Shown: piece after piece, positions 59,637-64,000 of the stretch
Position numbering within the stretch: position 1 is the stretch's first letter
How the letters are laid out: each line of letters begins with the position of its first letter
Source of the DNA: Achromobacter pulmonis
GTDB taxonomy: Bacteria > Pseudomonadota > Gammaproteobacteria > Burkholderiales > Burkholderiaceae_B
Reading direction: 5' to 3'
DNA length: 64,000 bases
Assembly: GCF_902859765.1 (NCBI RefSeq)
Contig: NZ_CADIJV010000010.1
Location: 1 to 64,000, forward strand
Notes under the pieces: model-generated
Seen by the model: only the letters and a program-made list of their open reading frames with translations
Databases searched by the model: none
What the model was told of the DNA's origin: nothing
Position numbers and translations under genes: made by a program

Positions 59637-60851
59637 TTACTTCTTGACCAGTTTGCAGGTCGACTCGGACAGCTTGGTGTAGACCTCGTCGCCCGGCAGC
59701 GTGGCGACGACCTTGTAGTAGTCCCACGGTGCCTTGGATTCGGCCGGCGTCTTCACCTGCATCAGGTACATGTCATGGATCATGCGGCCGTCTTCGCGCA
59801 CATAGCCGCCCTGGGTGAAGAAGTCGTTGATCTTGTTCGACTTCATCCACTTCATGAGGGTGTCGGCATCGTCGGTGCCGGTGGCCTTCACGCCATTCAG
59901 GTAGAACGTGACCGAGGAATAATCGCCCGCCTGCAGCATGGACGGCTTGCGGCCGGCCTTGGCTTCGAACTTCTTGGACCAGGCACGCGAGGCGTCGGAT
60001 TGATCCCAGTACCAGCCGTCGGTCAGGTACATGCCCTTGGTGGCTTCCAGGCCAAGCGAGTGGATGTCGTTGATGAACACCAGCAGACCCGCCATCTTCA
60101 TCGTCTTGGTGACGCCGAACTCGTTGGCCGCCTTGATCGAATTGATGGTGTCGCCGCCGGCATTGGCCAGGCCCAGGATCTGCGCCTTGGAGGCTTGCGC
60201 CTGCAGCAGGAACGAGGAGAAGTCGGAGGCGCCCAGCGGCGCGCGCACCTGGCCCTTGATCTCGCCGCCGGCGGCCTTGACCACCTCCATCGTGTCGCGC
60301 TCGAGCGCGTGGCCGAAGGCGTAGTCCGCGGTCAGGAAGAACCAGCTCTTGCCGCCGTCCTTGACCACCGCCGAGCCGGTGCCGCGCGCCAGCGCCACGG
60401 TATCGTAGGCATAGTGCACGGTGTAGGGCGTGCATTGGGCGTTGGTCAGGTCGGAAGCGCCGGCGCCGATGGCGATGAAGGGCTTCTTCTTTTCCGCCGC
60501 CACGGCGGCCATGGCCAGGCTGGTGGCCGAGTTGGTGCCGCCGATGATCACGTCGACCTTCTGTTGGTCGAACCATTCGCGGGCGCGGGCCGACGCCACG
60601 TCGGCCTTGTTCTGGTGGTCCGCCGACAGCACTTCGATTTTCTTGCCGTTGACCGAGCCGCCGAAATCCTCGACCGCCATGCGAATGGCTTCCAGGCCGG
60701 CCTTGCCGTCGATGTCGGAATAGACGCCGGACATGTCGGTGATGAATCCGATGCGGATGACATCGTCGGAGATTCCTTGTGCCTGGGCGGTTGCCCCGGC
60801 GAATCCCAGGCCTGCCATGGCCAGTGCAGCAGTGATGGTGTGCAGCTTCAT
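59637..60851 (-). CDS. Branched-chain-amino-acid-type ABC substrate-binding protein
   Basis: 404-residue periplasmic binding protein with a signal peptide 1-24 (cleavage after AQA). Type I fold: VIRIGFITDMSGVYSDIDG (31-49), VIIGGTNSATSLAMAAVA, and the ATP-free periplasmic ligand pocket between lobes. It differs from classical LivK and resembles subfamilies that carry aromatic or other carboxylic acids; the ligand is unknown. AGAGGAG lies 8 nt before ATG 60851, so the longer upstream frame is not used. It sits in the middle of the operon, between ATPase and permease genes. Confidence 0.87.
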   Translation of the reverse strand: MKLHTITAALAMAGLGFAGATAQAQGISDDVIRIGFITDMSGVYSDIDGKAGLEAIRMAVEDFGGSVNGKKIEVLSADHQNKADVASARAREWFDQQKVDVIIGGTNSATSLAMAAVAAEKKKPFIAIGAGASDLTNAQCTPYTVHYAYDTVALARGTGSAVVKDGGKSWFFLTADYAFGHALERDTMEVVKAAGGEIKGQVRAPLGASDFSSFLLQAQASKAQILGLANAGGDTINSIKAANEFGVTKTMKMAGLLVFINDIHSLGLEATKGMYLTDGWYWDQSDASRAWSKKFEAKAGRKPSMLQAGDYSSVTFYLNGVKATGTDDADTLMKWMKSNKINDFFTQGGYVREDGRMIHDMYLMQVKTPAESKAPWDYYKVVATLPGDEVYTKLSESTCKLVKK

Positions 60852-60913
60852 GGGATGACTCCTCTTCCCTTCGGTGTATGGGATGCCGGGAACCCGGCGG
60901 GTGACAGGTTGCT

Positions 60914-61624
60914 TTAGACGCCCAGCAGTTCGTTGAGCGTGTCCTGTTTCTCTGAAAGTTCTGCGGCTTCGAAGTGTTCGACGATCTGGCCGTGCTCCAT
61001 GACGTAGAAGCGATCGGCCAGCGGCGCCGCGAAGCGGAAATTCTGCTCCACCATGACGATGGTGTAGCCGCGCTGCTTGAGCGCGGTGATCATGCGGGCC
61101 AGCGCCTGCACGATGACCGGTGCCAGGCCTTCGGAGATCTCGTCCAGCAGCAGCAGGTTGGCGCCGGTGCGCAGGATGCGCGCCACCGCCAGCATCTGTT
61201 GTTCGCCGCCCGACAGGCGCGTGCCGGGCGAGTGCCGGCGTTCCTGCAGATTGGGGAACATGTCGTAGATCTCGGCCAGCGACATGCCGCCGCCGAGCGA
61301 GCCGACCACCGGAGGCAGCAACAGGTTTTCCTCGCACGACAGGCTGGCGAAGATACCGCGTTCCTCGGGGCAATAGCCCACGCCCAGGTGGGCGATCTTG
61401 TAGGTGGGCAAGTCGATGGCTTCGGTGCCGTGGATGCGCACCGAGCCCTTGCGCGAGCCGGTCAGGCCAAGGATGGCCCGCAGCGTGGTGGTGCGGCCGG
61501 CGCCGTTGCGGCCCAGCAGCGTGACGACCTCGCCCTGGCCCACACGCATATCCACGCCATGCAGGATATGCGATTCCCCGTACCAGGCCTGCAGGCCCGA
61601 GATTTCCAGTGCCGGGGTGCTCAT
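60914..61624 (-). CDS. livF: ABC transporter ATPase LivF
   Basis: 236-residue ATPase. The Walker A loop reads GRNGAGRTT: the invariant lysine position is arginine, which is unusual (about residues 39-47). Q-loop CPEERGIF, signature LSGGEQQMLAVARIL, Walker B LLLLDEISEGL (Asp-Glu present) and H-loop MVEQNFRFA are normal. It starts within the livG stop (ATGA). Read as active because its partner livG has a standard Walker A. Confidence 0.88.
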   Translation of the reverse strand: MSTPALEISGLQAWYGESHILHGVDMRVGQGEVVTLLGRNGAGRTTTLRAILGLTGSRKGSVRIHGTEAIDLPTYKIAHLGVGYCPEERGIFASLSCEENLLLPPVVGSLGGGMSLAEIYDMFPNLQERRHSPGTRLSGGEQQMLAVARILRTGANLLLLDEISEGLAPVIVQALARMITALKQRGYTIVMVEQNFRFAAPLADRFYVMEHGQIVEHFEAAELSEKQDTLNELLGV

Positions 61625-62394
61625 GCGTGCGCTCCTTGGAGTTCGCCGTCGGTGGTGCCCATGTAGGCTTGCATCACCGCGGGGTGGCGTGACACTTCGG
61701 CATAAGTGCCCTCCGCCAGCACGGCGCCGCGCGCCAGCACGGTGATGGTGTTGGCAATCGAGGACACGACGTTCATGTTGTGTTCCACCATCAGAATGGT
61801 GCGGCCGGCGCTCACGCGCTTGATCAGCTGCGTGACGCGGTCCACGTCTTCGTGGCCCATGCCCTGCGTGGGCTCGTCCAGCAGCATCAGCTCGGGTTCC
61901 ATCGCCAGCGTGGTGGCGATTTCGAGCGCGCGCTTGCGGCCATAGGGCAGGTTGACCGTGGTTTCGTCGGCGAACGCGCCCAGGTCGACTTGCTCGAGCA
62001 GTTCGCGCGCCGGCTCGTTCAGCGCGGCCAGACGCTTGTCGCTCTGCCAGAAGTGGAACGACAGGCCGGTCTTGCGCTGCAGGCCAATGCGCACGTTCTC
62101 GAGCACGGTCAGGTGCGGGAACACCGCCGAAATCTGGAACGAGCGGATCACCCCGCGCCGCGCGATCTGCGCCGGACGCTCACCGGTGATGTCGATGCCA
62201 TTGAACTTGATGGTTCCCGAGGTGGGAGAAAGAAACTTGGTCAGCAGGTTGAAGCATGTGGTCTTGCCCGCGCCGTTCGGCCCGATCAAGGCATGAATCT
62301 CGCCTCGCTTGATACGCAAATCGACCCCATTGACCGCGACAAAACCGCGGAATTCCTTGGTGAGGCCTTTTGTCTCCAGGATCGTGTCGTCCAT
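61621..62394 (-). CDS. livG: ABC transporter ATPase LivG
   Basis: 257-residue ATPase. Walker A GPNGAGKTT (about 39-47), Q-loop RSFQISAVFP, signature replaced by the LivG-type LPYGRKRALEIATTL, Walker B LMLLDEPTQGMG and H-loop MVEHNMNVV. ATG 62394 is the first gene start of the five-gene minus-strand operon; an upstream in-frame extension lacks a typical N terminus and is rejected. Confidence 0.9.
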   Translation of the reverse strand: MDDTILETKGLTKEFRGFVAVNGVDLRIKRGEIHALIGPNGAGKTTCFNLLTKFLSPTSGTIKFNGIDITGERPAQIARRGVIRSFQISAVFPHLTVLENVRIGLQRKTGLSFHFWQSDKRLAALNEPARELLEQVDLGAFADETTVNLPYGRKRALEIATTLAMEPELMLLDEPTQGMGHEDVDRVTQLIKRVSAGRTILMVEHNMNVVSSIANTITVLARGAVLAEGTYAEVSRHPAVMQAYMGTTDGELQGAHA

Positions 62395-62464
62395 GTCCGC
62401 TGCACCGGCGTTGTATTTATATGGACCCTGCCCGGCGTTATGCGCAGGGCCCCCGCGGGGTAAG

Positions 62465-62491
62465 GAAAACCGTCGAAACCGCACGGTTTTC
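62465..62491 (-). promoter_or_regulatory. Hairpin in the presumed livG leader
   Basis: 9-bp arms GAAAACCGT / ACGGTTTTC with a 9-base loop, about 70 bp upstream of livG. On the minus strand no T run follows, so a leader structure or operator is more likely than a terminator. Confidence 0.35.
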
Positions 62492-62571
62492 TATAAGAGT
62501 TGCCGGCGAGTATGCGCACCTCTGAATCAAAATTCCATGAGGGTTTGTCATAGGTTTTGCGGTGCGCAATG

Positions 62572-62599
62572 GCGAATTGTCGGATAGCGGACAATTCGC
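62572..62599. promoter_or_regulatory. Perfect inverted repeat upstream of the liv operon
   Basis: GCGAATTGTC-N8-GACAATTCGC, 10-bp perfect arms, 178 bp upstream of livG and 22 bp upstream of a small plus-strand ORF. Symmetry and length fit a dimeric repressor site; the regulator is unknown. Confidence 0.5.
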
Positions 62600-62621
62600 A
62601 TTCCTGCTGGGAGAAAACCCT

Positions 62622-62723
62622 ATGTCGACATGCAATGCGTTGCAGCAAAGCCGGCTTGGCGGTCATCGCTCCGTCATCATCGCGCGCCTCGGGGAAAACC
62701 CGGTTTTGGCATCGCGTGGATGA
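62622..62723 (+). CDS. Possible 33-residue small ORF
   Basis: ATG preceded by GGGAG at 8 nt spacing. It encodes a short peptide beginning MSTCNALQQSRLGG and ending LASRG. No similarity recognised. Its only support is the ribosome-binding site and the operator-like repeat just upstream; the frame could be open by chance. Confidence 0.25.
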   Translation: MSTCNALQQSRLGGHRSVIIARLGENPVLASRG

Positions 62724-62760
62724 CTATTCAACACGGGCCTGGCGGGATGCCGCGACCCGC

Positions 62761-63396
62761 TCACGCGGGGGTTTTATGTTTGTATTCGCAGAGATCGGAA
62801 ATGCCGCATTGCGGGCATTTTGGTTTGCGCGCCACGCACACATACCGGCCTTGCAGAATCAGCCAATGGTGCGCGTCCTGCATATATTCGCGCGGCACGA
62901 ACTTTTCCAGTTTCAATTCGACTTCCAGCACGTTCTTGCCCGGGGCGATACCGGTGCGGTTGGCGACGCGGAAAATATGCGTGTCGACCGCCATGGTGGG
63001 CTGGCCGAAGGCAGTGTTCAAGACCACGTTGGCCGTCTTGCGGCCGACACCGGGCAGGGCTTCCAGCGCTTCGCGGGTTTGCGGCACGTCGCCGCCATGG
63101 CGTTCGAGCAGCAGCCGGCAGGTGGCGATCGCGTTCTTGGCCTTGGTACGGTACAGGCCGATGGTCTTGATGTAGTCCGCCAGTCCGGCCTCGCCCAGCG
63201 CCAGCAAGCCCTGCGGCGTGCCGTGCTCGGGGAAGAACTTGCGCGTGGCGATGTTCACCGATTTGTCGGTCGCCTGCGCCGACAGCAGCACCGCGATCAA
63301 CAGCTGGAACGGCGTCTCGTATTCGAGTTCGGTAGTGGGATGAGGATTGGCCGCCTGCAGGCGGGCGAAGATCTCTCGGCGTTTGGCGGCGTTCAT
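62761..63396 (-). CDS. nth: Endonuclease III
   Basis: 211-residue DNA glycosylase/AP lyase that removes oxidised pyrimidines. The helix-hairpin-helix [13 protein letters not shown] carries the catalytic lysine, and [11 protein letters not shown] the catalytic aspartate. The C-terminal [4Fe-4S] motif is C-x6-C-x2-C-x5-C ([17 protein letters not shown]). ATG 63396 overlaps the rnfB stop (ATGA); a longer upstream frame is an artefact. Confidence 0.95.
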   Translation of the reverse strand: MNAAKRREIFARLQAANPHPTTELEYETPFQLLIAVLLSAQATDKSVNIATRKFFPEHGTPQGLLALGEAGLADYIKTIGLYRTKAKNAIATCRLLLERHGGDVPQTREALEALPGVGRKTANVVLNTAFGQPTMAVDTHIFRVANRTGIAPGKNVLEVELKLEKFVPREYMQDAHHWLILQGRYVCVARKPKCPQCGISDLCEYKHKTPA

Positions 63397-64000
63397 GGGC
63401 GTTGGGGGGTGCGGCGGGCGCGGGCGCGGGCCAGCGCGGACTCGATGGCGGCGCGCTTGCGGTCTTCGTCCTGCGCGTCGGCGATGGCGGCTGGGGCCGC
63501 CGCGGCCACGGGCTCGGGGGCCATCAGGCGGGCGTTGTCGGCGGCCAGGCGTTCCATGCGCGCCTGGTGGCGGTGGTGGCGCTGGCGGCCGGCGGACGCA
63601 TCCGCGGCGCTCCAGGCGCGGCCGGCGGGCACCATCTGGATGCAATCGACCGGACAGGGCGCCACGCACAGGTCGCAGCCGGTGCACCAGTCAGCCAGCA
63701 CGGTGTGCATGCGCTTGTTGGCGCCAACGATGGCGTCGACCGGACAGGCCTGGATGCACAGCGTGCAGCCGATGCAGTGCGCCTCGTCGATGCGGGCCAC
63801 CAGCAGCGGCCCGGGTGCGCCGCGGCTCAGGTCCAGCGGCAGGACGGGCGTCTGCAGCAGCGCGGCGAGCGCGGCGATGCCTTCCTCGCCGCCCGGCGGG
63901 CAGCGGTTGATGGGGGCGTCGCCGGCGGCGATGGCGTCGGCATAGGGCCGGCAGCCGTCATAGCCACACTTGGTGCACTGCGTCTGGGGCAGCAGGGCGT
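63393..64000 (-). CDS. rnfB: Electron transport protein RnfB/RsxB, 5' part outside the window
   Basis: At least 202 residues of an iron-sulfur protein, open to the window edge. Just inside the edge is the RnfB cluster motif CTKCGYDGC...C (CxxCx4Cx~17C). Then comes a two-cluster ferredoxin domain with [12 protein letters not shown] and [12 protein letters not shown]. The Ala/Arg-rich C-terminal tail is variable. A GTG at 63800 is internal, not the start. The pairing rnfB-nth without rnfACDGE is seen in other betaproteobacteria. Confidence 0.85.
   Translation of the reverse strand, partial: ALLPQTQCTKCGYDGCRPYADAIAAGDAPINRCPPGGEEGIAALAALLQTPVLPLDLSRGAPGPLLVARIDEAHCIGCTLCIQACPVDAIVGANKRMHTVLADWCTGCDLCVAPCPVDCIQMVPAGRAWSAADASAGRQRHHRHQARMERLAADNARLMAPEPVAAAAPAAIADAQDEDRKRAAIESALARARARRTPQRP

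Larger units (their letters stand above)
62395..62760. other. Intergenic region between nth and livG
   Basis: 366 bp holding the liv promoter. It contains a 9-bp hairpin GAAAACCGT-N9-ACGGTTTTC (62465-62491), a perfect 10-bp inverted repeat (62572-62599) and a short plus-strand frame (62622-62723). No confident -35/-10 pair can be assigned on the minus strand. The region is less GC-rich than its surroundings. Confidence 0.5.

Overview
The window is a GC-rich bacterial chromosome segment (about two-thirds G+C by eye) from a betaproteobacterium of the Alcaligenaceae, most likely Achromobacter or Bordetella. The reasons are a Burkholderiales-type porin upstream of a complete nuoA-N operon ending in a DUF2818 gene, a RisA/RisS two-component pair, a Par27-like parvulin, an smc-zipA-ligA cluster, and an rnfB-nth pair away from other rnf genes. 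There is no sign of a prophage, insertion sequence, CRISPR array, plasmid origin, rRNA or tRNA. Almost every gene is a conserved chromosomal type, and genes are tightly packed with many 1-4 bp start/stop overlaps.

Layout. 1-2.1 kb: a PAP2 phosphatase converges on a three-gene minus-strand unit (TetR regulator, PaaI-like thioesterase, lone Rossmann domain) with a near-ideal palindromic operator in front of tetR. 2.5-3.7 kb: a trimeric porin and its terminator. 4-19 kb: respiratory complex I (nuoA-N) plus DUF2818, closed by a strong terminator. 19.2-21.5 kb: a TonB-dependent siderophore receptor behind a Fur-box-like palindrome. 21.5-27.1 kb: serB and mfd (minus strand), diverging from ispDF (isoprenoid precursors). 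27.4-29.4 kb: a secreted protein of unusual architecture. 29.5-32.9 kb: ahpD, ahpC, risS and risA (minus strand). 33-35.2 kb: a TsaB-RimI fusion and a family-4 uracil-DNA glycosylase. 35.2-36.6 kb: lplT. 36.9-43.6 kb: smc, zipA, ligA. 43.8-45.9 kb: msrB-yciB-bolA-par27-like operon (minus strand). 45.9-47.8 kb: a bioMNY biotin transporter. 48-53 kb: a branched-chain-amino-acid-type ABC importer with a permease-ATPase fusion. 53-57.5 kb: ASCH protein, Tat-exported phospholipase C, class IV aminotransferase and an orphan glycine-betaine-type binding protein. 57.7-62.4 kb: a second Liv-type ABC operon. 62.8-64 kb: nth and a 5'-truncated rnfB.

Most interesting points. The secreted protein at 27371-29446 carries an HExxH metallopeptidase block, a CYEL block that normally precedes HExxH in the DUF4344 family but here follows it, and a C-terminal rhodanese-like domain without the catalytic cysteine. 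Other points are a ten-histidine loop in NuoL, a siderophore-receptor start codon that falls inside its own Fur-like site (so the real start is a downstream GTG), an inverted repeat between msrB and bioM, and a perfect 10-bp inverted repeat plus a small ORF upstream of the second liv operon. I see no multi-gene system that looks wholly new.
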